DNA of 64,000 nt, taken from contig CALZFC010000018.1 of assembly GCA_945643635.1 (NCBI GenBank), forward strand, positions 2,133,501 to 2,197,500, written 5' to 3'. Under the pieces are notes generated by a model. The model worked only from the letters and a program-made list of their open reading frames with translations, was not told the origin of the DNA and searched no databases. Within the stretch, counting starts at the first letter, position 1; each line of letters starts with the position of its first letter. A program made the translations under genes and the position numbers. The stretch is from Allodiplogaster sudhausi (taxonomy: Eukaryota; Nematoda; Chromadorea; Rhabditida; Diplogasteridae). Positions 28,059 to 38,900 of this stretch are shown here, one piece after another.

Positions 28059-29215
28059 AAGAGAGAGGGAGTCGTAGAGAAATTAATTCTCTAAACAAGC
28101 CAAGCGCGAGCAGCAGATCACTTTGCACATGCGGAAACTTATAGGAAGCTTTTAAGCATATAAGGATAAGACATTTGTAAACAATCTCTGCAAATCTCCA
28201 AAATCAAACGAATAAAGTCAATTTATTTTAGGTTTCTCACATTTGGGTTCCTTGGGTGAGGAATTCATTGGTCACTGGCACCAATAAATAAATAGAAAAC
28301 ATATCTATTTATGTTGGCACTCGTTTTTTTCTGTCTACCGGTAACTGACTACGGTTGCTGGTCTCGCGGAAGGTACAAGAAATGAAGCAGAGGACGAGGA
28401 GGCGGCAGCCGAGGAGCTCGAGATGGAGGAGAGAGAGCCGGAGGCGGCAGCTCCTGCCAATCAGGAGATATGATTAGCAGACAACTCATGCACAATGGCA
28501 ACGATAAGTTGTAAAGCGAATACATTACATTTGTTATCACTCAAGTAACAAACTCAGAAAAAACAGCATAGAAATTGTAGATTTCACGAACCGTGAGATG
28601 AAGATGGTGGAACTGCAACAGTGCATGACGGACACTCGTGGAGTTGTGGAAGAGACGAGCGAAGAGAGGACACGAGCTGCACAGCCAAGGAAAGAGTCAT
28701 GCACAAACATTCTTTAATTATACGAGAGCTCTTGAGAAGAACTCTCGACGAACAAACTATCAACCAGGAATTTGGTGGCATAATATAATAATCAATATAT
28801 AGACTCACAATGGGCAAAGGAATATTGACGATGCCGCTTAATTTCTTTTTTTTTAAATCTAAAATTCCGCAAAAATATTGACGAGTTGAACGGAAGTATT
28901 AAGGTAACAAAAAAAAACAAGATAAAAATGAAACCGTCTCTGCACGCTCGCGTCTCGCCTTCTCCTCTCTGTCCTGAGCAACCTGGCGCCGGTCACCACC
29001 GAGGCTGAGGCCGAGCGGAGGAGCTTTCCGTTGACGAGGCATTCTCCGTCAGGATACAATGTATGAAGAATGTCCTGGAAACCGATTACAGACGATAGAC
29101 ATTCAAATGAGGTAGCAACAGTTGAACGCAGAATTGCCGCAATATAATCAAGTGATTGAGATATCCTGATATACTTATCAAAAACGAGAACCAAAACAAC
29201 AACGACAACCCACAC
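23059..29215 (-). CDS. Multi-exon membrane protein, unidentified
   Basis: A long string of exon-like blocks on one strand with plausible splice sites; I could not place the family. Going 5' to 3' the blocks include ILHTLYPDGECLVNGKLLRS (about 29040), REVRLRELGLWDSLRPGQIM (about 27870), LTTEGAYNIESGYGASFLRS (about 27470), YIEGSSDVDTSKIIDMIAIY (about 27290), SPNLVVCLNDRGQVLIFSAS (about 27120), HNAHYALLFEDILLIFGRPN (about 26010), YLSIDMAGQPLYLLLEPEQT (about 25530), PLFPQGFHLLGRQEGCQLGI (about 25240), a hydrophobic stretch WVPIVFLVSLIGFFMTRILI (about 23880), and RQPNVRRVKIQRLMDARQLE (about 23370). The last exon (23059 to about 23190) reads RRQRTRYVAAVQSRKEARK and ends in a charged tail at a TAG inside GA-repeat sequence. 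This suggests a large N-terminal non-membrane region, a few membrane helices and a basic cytoplasmic tail. It could be more than one gene. Exon limits are approximate. Confidence 0.5.
25182..25280 (+). other. Alternative plus-strand reading of one exon region
   Basis: On the plus strand an ATG opens MEESGSNLDAELASFLTAKE and continues with a helical, charged run to a possible donor near 25278. On the minus strand the same bases form a good exon of the membrane protein, with acceptor TTTGCAG. The minus-strand reading fits the neighbours, so this is listed only as a competing interpretation. Confidence 0.2.
27968..28058. repeat. GA microsatellite in an intron of the membrane protein
   Basis: A (GA)n tract that, on the transcribed minus strand, is CT-rich and leads straight into a CATTGCAG acceptor near 27960. 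It may serve as the polypyrimidine tract. Confidence 0.85.
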
Positions 29216-29588
29216 ATCTTAACCACACGAGCCCCGCAGAAAACTTATGGCTGAAATTCCCGCATTCACTTGTGAATTTGTTGTCTTCACCATGATTACC
29301 TATTTGCTACACCATTCAATAGCATTGTTACCAGACAGCTTCAAATTTATTTACACGATGAGGACAGATATTTTTAAGTAGGTACTTTTTTAAATTATTT
29401 TTTACTATATATATTTTTCATTTATTCTTACTATCAAACTATGAATGATTTGAATAGTACTAGCTCTATCTTCCTTCTTCTCTCTCTCTCGCTCTCTGTC
29501 TCCTCTTTCACTCTCTTCCGTTTCTTTCTCTCTCTCCTCTCTCTCGCTATGCCTCCTCTTTTCTACCTACCTTTTCTATCTCTCTCCC

Positions 29589-29639
<51 letters not shown>

Positions 29640-30415
29640 ACCTCTCTCTCTCTCCTCTCTCCATTGAACTAACATACTCATATGTACAGTATTCCTCGTA
29701 GTCCACTCAAATTAAGCGTGCACAGCTGTCTTCTTTGCCAGAAAAAGAAAGGAAACTAGCAAGCAGATTATGGAACAAACCGATCGGTTTTGTAGGTCGC
29801 AAGCCATATGATTTATCCATGGGCAGCATATTTACACGTTGGATACAACACATTAAAAATTTGCAAAGTTGTTAAAGATTTTTAAGTCCTTTCTAATTTA
29901 GCTAATCAATTAAACAATGGTTGTGGAGACATCAGCTGCAATTGTGAGAGATCACTTCTGTGGATACTATTCTCATTCCGATGGCCACACATCTGCAGAA
30001 TCTCTCAATCTCTCAGTCTCTCTCTCTCTCTCTCTCTATCTGTCTATCCCTCTATATCTCTCTCCCTTCTTTCCGTCTCTGTCTACTTCTCTCTCCTCGA
30101 TCGATCTCTCCGTTCTTCTCTGACTCTGTCTACTCCGCTAGTTTGTGGGTTTCAGAAAGCAAACCACTATAAATATTCCACAGCAATGCCAATTCAGAAT
30201 CAGCGCCGTCTTCCGCTATTGTTTTATTTCTCATTCGTCAACTATTTTCGCCCATTCAGAATGGAATAGTGTCTTACATCTTTAACTAAAACTTAATGTT
30301 GCTTCCTTTATTACTCAATGGAAAGCGCAAGAACAATTATGGAAAATTGATGCTACTCTTCATATTTTAATTCTAGTTTTATTGCTGGACTATTCCATAA
30401 CTAAACGTAAGTAGA
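29216..30415. other. Intergenic stretch with CT tracts
   Basis: No gene is supported. Interrupted CT microsatellites lie at about 29480-29660 and 30000-30110; the rest is AT-rich. The open frames are repeat artefacts. Confidence 0.7.
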
Positions 30416-30460
30416 AGTTGATCCAGGTACCCTCCCCCTTCGATTACCTCTTCCCTCGCC

Positions 30461-30556
30461 ATGTTCAAATCCGCCGTGCTCCTCGCCGCTCTCTTCGTCT
30501 GCTCTTTCTCTCAGACATGCAGCGACGGTGGCATCGGACGTCTGTTTTCTATTTTA

Positions 30557-30599
<43 letters not shown>

Positions 30600-30701
30600 C
30601 GAGAGCGAGAGCGAGATAGAGAAAGAGAGAGACAGAGAGTGAGACAGAGAGAGAGAGAAAGAGAGAGAGAGGGTGCGAGAGAGAGAGTGAGAGAGAGAGA
30701 G

Positions 30702-30739
<38 letters not shown>

Positions 30740-31386
30740 GCCTGCTTCAGCCTGCTTCGGTTCCGTCTGCCCCGGCGGCAGCACTTGTATCACAGCTCTT
30801 AACACTTGCTGCCTCAATGGGAACATCGTGCAGGTTAGAGAAATTAATTTTGTTCCGAAACAAAAAAAGTGGCAACCATTTATCTCGTTCTTCAAAATCT
30901 GATTAAATTTGCTTCATATAAATGTGATCATTTTCAGCCAACGACTGTCGGCCCCAGTCAGTCTCCTTTATCATCTCCTATTTTATGAGCTAACTTATTG
31001 TACTCGATCCTACAAGAAGAAGTTGCATTCCAATACTTGCCGTAATAAGGTTGTTAATTAATATATTAATTCATTAAGATTGCCGCGATTACTGCAATTA
31101 CTGCGCAGCGTACAGCAGCTTCTGCACGCGAAGCTTCACGGCAAGTTCACGAAAAGTTTTCGCTTTTTCTATCCAAATACCCTTTCAGAATTGATACATT
31201 TCGTGTGGTTAACTCGACATTCTCTAGATAGAAATGAATGATCTGTGCGAAGAATTAGATGTGTGCAAGATTTCGCTTGAAGAAGAGGGAGAGAAAAAGC
31301 GAGCTGTAAAGATAGAGAACGTTTGGAAGAGAGATTCATTGAGATCAGAGCGACGGGAAGATGAGATTAAGAAAGCGAGAAAGTGA

Positions 31387-31431
<45 letters not shown>

Positions 31432-31564
31432 AGAAAGATGAAGAAAGATTCGGAATGAGTGGGAGAAAGATATATATTTCCTATCGAATCGATAACTCGG
31501 AATTATACATATATACTCTTTGAAGGTACGCGCTGCCTGTCCTCAGACTTGTGGCGTCTGCTAA
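30461..31564 (+). CDS. Secreted ShKT-domain protein, copy 1
   Basis: Five exons (30461-30539, 30751-30833, 30938-30956, 31079-31140, 31526-31564) join in frame into 93 residues. The N-terminus MFKSAVLLAALFVCSFSQ is a signal peptide. A short cysteine module follows, with CFGSVCPGGSTC and NTCCLNG, which resembles the module preceding ShK domains in many nematode secreted proteins. A short linker leads to a C-terminal ShKT-type domain ending VRAACPQTCGVC. ShKT domains are small disulfide-bonded folds, named after a sea-anemone peptide and common in nematode secreted proteins; no toxicity is implied. Intron 4 must use a GC donor (GCAAGT at 31141) to keep frame. Intron 1 contains a GA microsatellite. 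A near-identical copy faces it at 33303-34026. Role unknown; secreted defence or cuticle-related functions are possible. Confidence 0.8.
30558..30734. repeat. GA microsatellite in intron 1 of ShKT copy 1
   Basis: An interrupted (GA)n tract starting about 18 bases after the donor. Copy 2 has a matching tract at 33838-33935 in the same intron, so the repeat predates the gene duplication. Confidence 0.9.
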
Positions 31565-33302
31565 CAATGGAGCATATTCATTGCTCTCCTCGTGGTCAAC
31601 AACAACGACTCAACTACGCTCTTTGGCAATGAGAAACATACCTACATTTCATCTAATCTTTCAATCTTTTCTCCAAATAAATCGCTGATCTTTCTTCTTG
31701 CATCCTGCACAAATATCCTTATTATGCTTTATAAAAATATTGCCGTCCCTAATATGTTGGAATACAATGTGAAGACAAAAGTATTCAGCTTATCGGTTGC
31801 AGAGCTATTTTCAAATAAACAGAAACGAATTCATTTCAGCTTTTAGCTAACAAGAAAAGCCTTTTCGATAGGGACGGAAATATTGTTGGACCTAGACAAA
31901 GAAAATTCACAATCAACACCATCAAACAGAATCACTAGCAAATTATCTAAAAACTAGTCTAAATTAAAGGATCGCATCTAGTCTAAATTAAAGGATCGCA
32001 ATTATCTAGCGATCAATTGCAACTGTTCCAAAAGAACCAATTGCTTATACTTTAAGAAAGTTCGTAATTCTAAGTTAAACAATAGAAGAAATTACACCCC
32101 TTCTTTTCCTCTCCTCTTTCTATTATCTCTCGTCCTTCTCAAAGTGCTAATTATAAGAAAGTACTGTACTTTGTTGTGTGTACTAACTCGTCTCTCTCTT
32201 CTCTCCATTCTGCTTCTCTCTTTTCCTCTTTCTAACTTATCCCTCTCTCTCTCCATTCTCTGCAGTTTACTGGTAGTCACAGTGCGCCGTGTCTCTTCCT
32301 GGCTCAGCACTGCTGAGCAGCAGAGAAGTCTCCATCCTCACCCATCCTTGCTCAAACTCTTGCTATTCAAAATAAATGCTATTATTACTGACGTTGGAAG
32401 TAGGTGCAATCAGTCTGAACGGATTTTTTGGACTTTGACAATTCAAAAACAATGTGAAAAGCCAGGACACATCAGTGGCATGAAAGGTTCATGAATTTCA
32501 TGAGATCAAAGTCGACCAAATAAAGTAACCCTTTTACCCTGCTTTCCGGGCGATAAGAAGGGATGCAATCTTCGCGCTTTATAAATGGCATCTTCTTGGG
32601 TTTCAGGCCGAGATCGAATTCAGGTTAAAGAGAATTTGCGAATAAAACGGAAAAACTTCAAAGTACTATTTGTGATTTCTCTGTATGTATTCGACCGCGG
32701 ATCGGACGCCAAATAAGAAACCAAATAGATTACTTGTAAGAATACGACATCTCAATTCAGTAACAAAAATAATGCTATTTCCATGCGAACTAAATGCACT
32801 ATTAATTTTGCCTACTTAAATATTATTCTATTCTCTAAACCTGACTAAATTAACTACGATTCATTTACACATGCAATTAAAAATTCTGGGGAAAGCATTG
32901 TTCCTGCTTCCTCGGTGGCAAGCGGTCGTTTCGGAAGGAAGTGCTCTTTGTATCTTCGAATATTCATCCTTACAAGAGGCAGAGATGCCTCGTTCGCTTC
33001 CAGAATGGCCGCTATCTCGATCACAAAGCAATAAGAGATAAACCAATGCACACTCATATTTCCTTGAAAATGAGAGTGTCAGAGGTTTCTACGAAACCAG
33101 CCATTCTCGTCGTAGGTCAAATCGAAAATGGTGGAATGCAATGTTTTTTATTTATTTTCTTGCTTATATTTATTGTTCCTAACGTGCATGAGTATGTCCG
33201 TTGCTTGAAAATATATTGCAATTACATCTTTATTACACTCGTTTCCGAAAGAATGAGGAAGGCGGAAGGTCTGAACGAATGGGAAGTACTCGAAAGATTC
33301 CT
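31565..33302. other. Spacer between the two ShKT genes
   Basis: AT-rich with a short CT-rich stretch near 32195-32265. A short direct duplication, unit TCTAGTCTAAATTAAAGG, lies at about 31953-32003. No gene is supported. Confidence 0.6.
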
Positions 33303-33844
33303 CTAGCAGACACCGCACGTCTTAGGACAAGCGGCGCGGACCTGCAAGAACCTGTCTTGTGCGTTCCAGGCTCTGCGGATAAAGTAGCAGATTAAATCCA
33401 AAAAGATTTAAATAGTAGCTCATTAAACTTGCCGTCATGCTGTACGTGCAGAAGTTGCTATACTGTTTACAGCAACTACCAGAGTCGCGGCAAGCTTAAA
33501 TGGATTTCAGGAAGAGAAGCACTTGAAATTTGCTGATTATTATAAAATGATTGTCTATTAATAAAAGATGATTTAGATTTATATATAACACCCAATAAAG
33601 GACGCAGACTGACTTGCTGCAGTAGTCGTTGGCTGAAATGAACATAGTCAAGTTTATCAACTTTCCACGCCATTTTTATATTCTTTTCTCTTAAATGGTG
33701 GCATATGAAGGTTGTTTTATTCACCTGAACGATGTTGCCATTGAGACAGCAAGTGTTAAGCGTCGTGATACAGGTGCTGCCCGTGGGGCAGACGCTTCCA
33801 AGACATGCTAAGTGAATGTTCTGGTACAGTCTGTCATTTCTCTT

Positions 33845-33900
<56 letters not shown>

Positions 33901-34026
33901 TTCTGTGTCTCTCTCGCTCCTTCTCTTAATAAAGATTAAAAATAGACGTCCGATGCCGCCGTCGCTGCATGTCTGCGAGAAGGAGTAGACGAAGAGAGCG
34001 GCGAGGAGCACGGCGGACTTGAACAT
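33303..34026 (-). CDS. Secreted ShKT-domain protein, copy 2
   Basis: A mirror copy of the gene at 30461. Its five exons (33948-34026, 33725-33807, 33614-33632, 33433-33494, 33303-33341) have exactly the same lengths (79, 83, 19, 62 and 39 bases) and phases. The signal peptide MFKSAVLLAALFVYSFSQ is followed by CLGSVCPTGSTC, NTCCLNG and the ShKT end VRAACPKTCGVC. The domain core differs more between copies (CRDSGSCC here against CRDYCNYC) than the ends do. The GC donor of intron 4 is conserved (GCAAGT, read on the minus strand). The ATG lies downstream of a TTCTAG acceptor. It looks functional. Confidence 0.8.
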
Positions 34027-35810
34027 GGCGAGGGAAGAGGGAATCGACGGGGGATGCAACCTAGAACAACACTCTTTTCCTGACAGGTATTCAACAACAG
34101 AAATTGTGTTTTTAAGCTAATTATTCTAAAGCCTTATAAGAGGGTTGAACGAAAGTTTTATTGCTGATATTAATGGTACTACAAGACAAGCAAAATAAAT
34201 TAATACCAAAACAGCACCGCATTGGGAAACTGATCTCAAAGTAGCGGTTTTCGGGAATATTTATAGGGGCCAGCTTTCATGCGTGCACATAAACTAACAA
34301 TTGGATGATGAGAACGAGGATGAAAAACTGTGCTTGTCAGCGAGAGGAACGAGTCAAAGAGAGAAAGAGAGAGGTGAGATAGTCGAGAGGGATTGGAGAG
34401 ATTCTTTGATAGGCTTGCAAAATACGCGTATTCCGCGGTTAAATCCTAGTCTATATCGTAGTTTGCAGTGATCCACTGGCTGTGCAAGCATTGCCTACCA
34501 AAGCACTGCCAAATTTTTCTCTGCGTCACGAAAGTGACAAAAGAATATGGAATTTCAAATCTTATTTATATATTCCAGCTTTTTAAATATCCTTACTTTG
34601 TCGTATTTATTTCCAGAAGCCACTTCGTAATTCATTGAGTAGTCGCCGGTGTCAACCTCCCAAATTACTCCCCTTTTCCATGCTAAGATTGCAAGGAAGA
34701 CCAGCATCAGTCTAATTACATACTCGTGATAACTTACTTTTGCCTGATACAGATCGACCCAAATGTGTATCTGTCAATTATTGATTGCTGCTTAGGCGGT
34801 GGCAAGCGGTCGGCTCGGAATGACGTCTGCCTTCCAATGACATCATCATAGACCAAAGCAATGAACACCTAAATTATTCCGAAACGTCCCGTATTCACAC
34901 GATCACTTCTTTACACTGCCGCTCATCTCTTCATTGTTTATTTACTATCTCGATAAAATTAATATTGAACCGCATTTTCGAATTTGGTCAGAATAATTGT
35001 TTTCAAGAGAAAAATAAAGTAATGAAATATTGAAAAAATGAATAACGATGTCCATAAGTGGCTAGAAAAACCAATCCTGCATTTGAATAGATTAATCCGG
35101 CAAAGTATTGCTTTGAAAAAAATCACGGAAATTGTATGACAGTTACTATGCAATTCTTTCATATTCCATCGTAAACCGGCAAAGAAGATCCGTAAATCTA
35201 TTCAAGGATTATTTCTGTGGTCTGCGGGCACTCGAACCAGAGATGATGTTTGAGCCTCCCTGAAATTGAGGCCCTTTATATATCTAAAATAAATTTTTTT
35301 TTAGAGTTTACAGGTAGATTTGTATCGTTTTGGTATGTACATATGTTAGGACTGCAGATTACGGTAACCAAAAATCAATAACCACCTACATACATGTTTT
35401 GTTTGATAAAGGAAAATAGAAGTGGTAAAAGAACATATGATTAGAAAAAATTGAAGTAATCACATCAGCGGACGCGTATTGAGAAACGTGGAGGGCAAAT
35501 GTAGAAGGTGAAGGACTCGCGAAGGCATTCCGCCGTTAAAGGAAGTATCCGACGAATCATTATACAGTAGCGCTAGAGAATCAGTTTGAATGCGCGCTCT
35601 CATAAAATTGCCTGTCGCTCGGTCGAGAGAGCATGTGAAATAGGAGGGCGGCTCTGACCTACCGTAGTTAATTCTCTACCCGCTAGTTTTCACGTAACTA
35701 TTTCTCAAAATGAAATGGAAGAAAATCGCTCAAACTTTCAGGATATATTTTTTACGCTAAAATGAACTTATCCATATAGGAATAACCTAGGTTAATTATT
35801 CCCTGGATAC
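34027..35810. other. Intergenic stretch without supported genes
   Basis: AT-rich unique-looking sequence. I checked the CGAACC-containing stretch near 35230 for a minus-strand tRNA and found no consistent fold. Confidence 0.6.
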
Positions 35811-35814
35811 CTCC

Positions 35815-35885
35815 TTTAATGACGAACTGATCAGGCCGGGCGACAGCACTTTCAGATCCAACATCCCACAATCAACTGTAGTAAA
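35815..35885 (-). pseudogene. Chemoreceptor last-exon fragment
   Basis: The minus strand reads GMLDLKVLSPGLISS, matching the DLKVLTPGLFMFF and DLKVLMSSVFMIL segments of the chemoreceptor copies near 42.5 and 57.3 kb. It is a 70-base relic immediately left of the DNA transposon. Confidence 0.5.
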
Positions 35886-35914
35886 ATGGGATCAGTGCTA
35901 ATTAATAGCTGTAC

Positions 35915-38900
35915 ATATGACGCGATTTGCGAGAGTTTCAAAATGGCAGGGGACCCGGCCAAAATCGACCGGCTTGGATTTCGTTCAAAAGTTCCTTACA
36001 GGTTTTTTCTGGTATAAGGAATCAATTGGAAGTGGTCTTGTCATCAGAAAATGTCTCTTTCGCTTGCTATGAGGGCTTGAATTATTAGGCTCGCCGCGCA
36101 GTGAGGCGAGTTGGATGCATGTCTGAGGTCACTGCGCCGCACGTTTTTGAGATATCGAAATGAAAATTTGCATTTTATTAGCCAAGATGTTGCTCTAAAC
36201 AATCAAAAAAGAAAAACGTGAAAATCTTCAACTTTGAATTTTTTATAGACTTTCAAGTTTGATGGGGCGCAGACATCGCGTTCCTCATTTTCTACCAACC
36301 AAACTTTACAGCTGGATAGAGCATGAAAAGAGCTTTCGAATGAACTATTGGGTTTTAGAAACTTAGGATGCGCTCGAGTTTCCCAATCGATTAACTAGGT
36401 GCGGCAATGCAAAACCGCACGTCCGAAATCGCATCGGCCATTCTGGCCGCGCAGTCTCGCATGCAGACGCGAGGAGGCTACTTTTAGACTTCTTGTATTG
36501 TTTTCTTGTATATAAATCATGATTCTGATTTAAACTGAACGTTTTCGGCATTAAAAGTTATTACAATAATATTACACAGAAGTGATGATTTGATTTTTCC
36601 ACATTCTCTTAATATTCTGATCGAATTGATTTTAGGGATCATTCGTGTTCTCTCATCTCTTACTCTTTTCGTGAGTGCTAGATTTGCATTATTGTTATGA
36701 TTAGAATATTAGCCTAAGTACGTGAGACTATAAACGCTATTCTTTTTCAAACCGGCAAGCTCACTTCATTTCGTCCCTTCTTCTGCTTCTCATGCGGCTG
36801 CCTTCCATCGCGCTCTAATAACTCTGCCCTCAGGAAGGATACATCACGGATAACAGTTATCATTTTAAGCTTATTGTGAAAATTTTTCACTGTCTGCATC
36901 AGGCTATGAGCTGTTTCGTGTCACGTGGATTTCCCCCTTCTATATCTGTGGCGCATCGCTGGTGTCCTCGAGCATGTGATGGGTCCCTAATAAAGTTAGT
37001 ACTACATTAAAAAGGCACCTAAAAACAAATCTGCCATCGCCGACAACTACCGACTGATTTAAATTAAAGTATCTTTTTCACTCCTTTTATCCAGCTGCAC
37101 AATCGGTGCTTTTATATTTAAGGATCAATACCCTAGTGGAAGATGAAACCGTGGAACTCTTTGGTTGTAGCAATTTGGCAGATCTTCTTTTTACTAGAGG
37201 AATTGCAATCTACTACGACTGGCAGAAACCTGTATGCGATTTACTTTGAGTACCATCAGGTGTCGAAAGGAAACAACGTTTAAAAAAATAAGTGCTTAAG
37301 CCGGACGAAGCTTTGAATTCATTCGTCTGCGAATCTCATTTGCATGAATTGTTAGTTGGTTGGGACGCCCAACGATTCAGACATGCAGTACTTAAGGTAG
37401 ACTTTCAATGCAGTTTTATGCACATACTCATGAGCTCTCAGTCATACTCATTTAGAAAAAAACCTACAGCTGCAGTGCCCTTAATGGTCATAGAAAGGCA
37501 AAGACAGTTCCCCATTCATCGTCTGTGGATCGAAGAGATAGTTTGCGTTTACTTCAGAAGGCGAAAACACACATTTGGCCGGGATCACGTATATTTAATA
37601 TACATATAATAATTTTAAATTAGGTATAGCTAAATGTCTTTAAGGCTGGTGCACTGTTCATATGGAAGAAATGCGTTCCGACACTCCATTTGCCTCACAG
37701 GTAAAGCACTGAAGCGTCGCCTTTCACTAGTACGGAGCTATCTGCGTTCTGACTATCGTGTGCATGTTACTCTACAGTCAAAGTACGACAATGTAAATGA
37801 GGAAGCATTAATTTCTTTCATTCTATTCTTAAACTGTGCTTCTCACTGCGCGACACATGCTTTGAGTGATCCAAAGCATTCGGAATTTCAATCATCTTGC
37901 GACCATAGTCATGTCGTTGAATGCGAAAGGTGACTTTTTCATACGCTTGGAATGGTAGGTTATTACAGTTTAGACAATTTTCAGCTGCGCTGAGGTGGAA
38001 ACGATTCGGTCTTTTGTTCTGGAGAGTATTTCAATATTTGCAAATGAGATGCCGTTAGTCATGTTATTCTAAATTAAATGGGTGAATTTATCATTATTTT
38101 ATGTTTAGGAATGATGGAAAAGACACCTTGGAATATGCAAAAATATACTGGAACAATATTCAACTATTCCGTAATCACGTCGTGCGTTCTGCTCACTCGG
38201 CACTCATTAAAGCGGAAATTGTACATAACCTTACAAGCAAGAGTGCACTTGTTACCTGTGACTGGGCTCAGAAGTACCTGGCACGGTTTAGTCGAGAGGT
38301 ACAGTCGGCCTACTTCGGGAAGAAGGTATGTTATGGCTGTCGTTGTACATCTGATATTCAAAAATTTTAAAGGGAATCTCGTGGCATATCATCCACTCAC
38401 TATCAGTTGATGCGGATGTCTTCAGACAGCATACGTTCTTCTTTATCTTCGAAGAGACAATTAAGCAGGTATGCATACACATTCATGGATGTATGTTATC
38501 AAATTCTATGATCTCTTAGTACGAAATATTTTACAAATAAATGAAACCAACACATAGTAATTATTAAATACTTCTAAATTGTCTGATGCAGGACTCGGCG
38601 GCTGTTGCAGCCACTCTTTCTTACGCACTACAGCAGCTACGATGTGAAGGAATTGAGACCGTGACGTTGCGAAGTGATTGTGTAGGTACTGACTAAGTAT
38701 CTTTTTCATTATGTTATGTTATTATTTTAAAGGGTGTTATCGAAGCGCTGGCCTAATGGCGTTCTTAAATGAGCACAATAAGAAAAACGATGTCGCTATT
38801 GTCAAGGACTACTCATTTTCCGAGCCTCAATGTGGCAAAGACGCTTGTGACAGAATGGCTGCTCAGGTTCTTATTCAACAAATCGTAAGACCTATCAAAA

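Noticed and set aside
23059..29215. Identity as meckelin (TMEM67), RAD9 or CLPTM1
   Set aside because: I compared remembered features of each; neither the order of blocks nor the membrane segments agree.
35222..35280. Minus-strand tRNA candidate around GGTTCGAGTGCC
   Set aside because: Flanking bases do not form a T-stem or acceptor stem.
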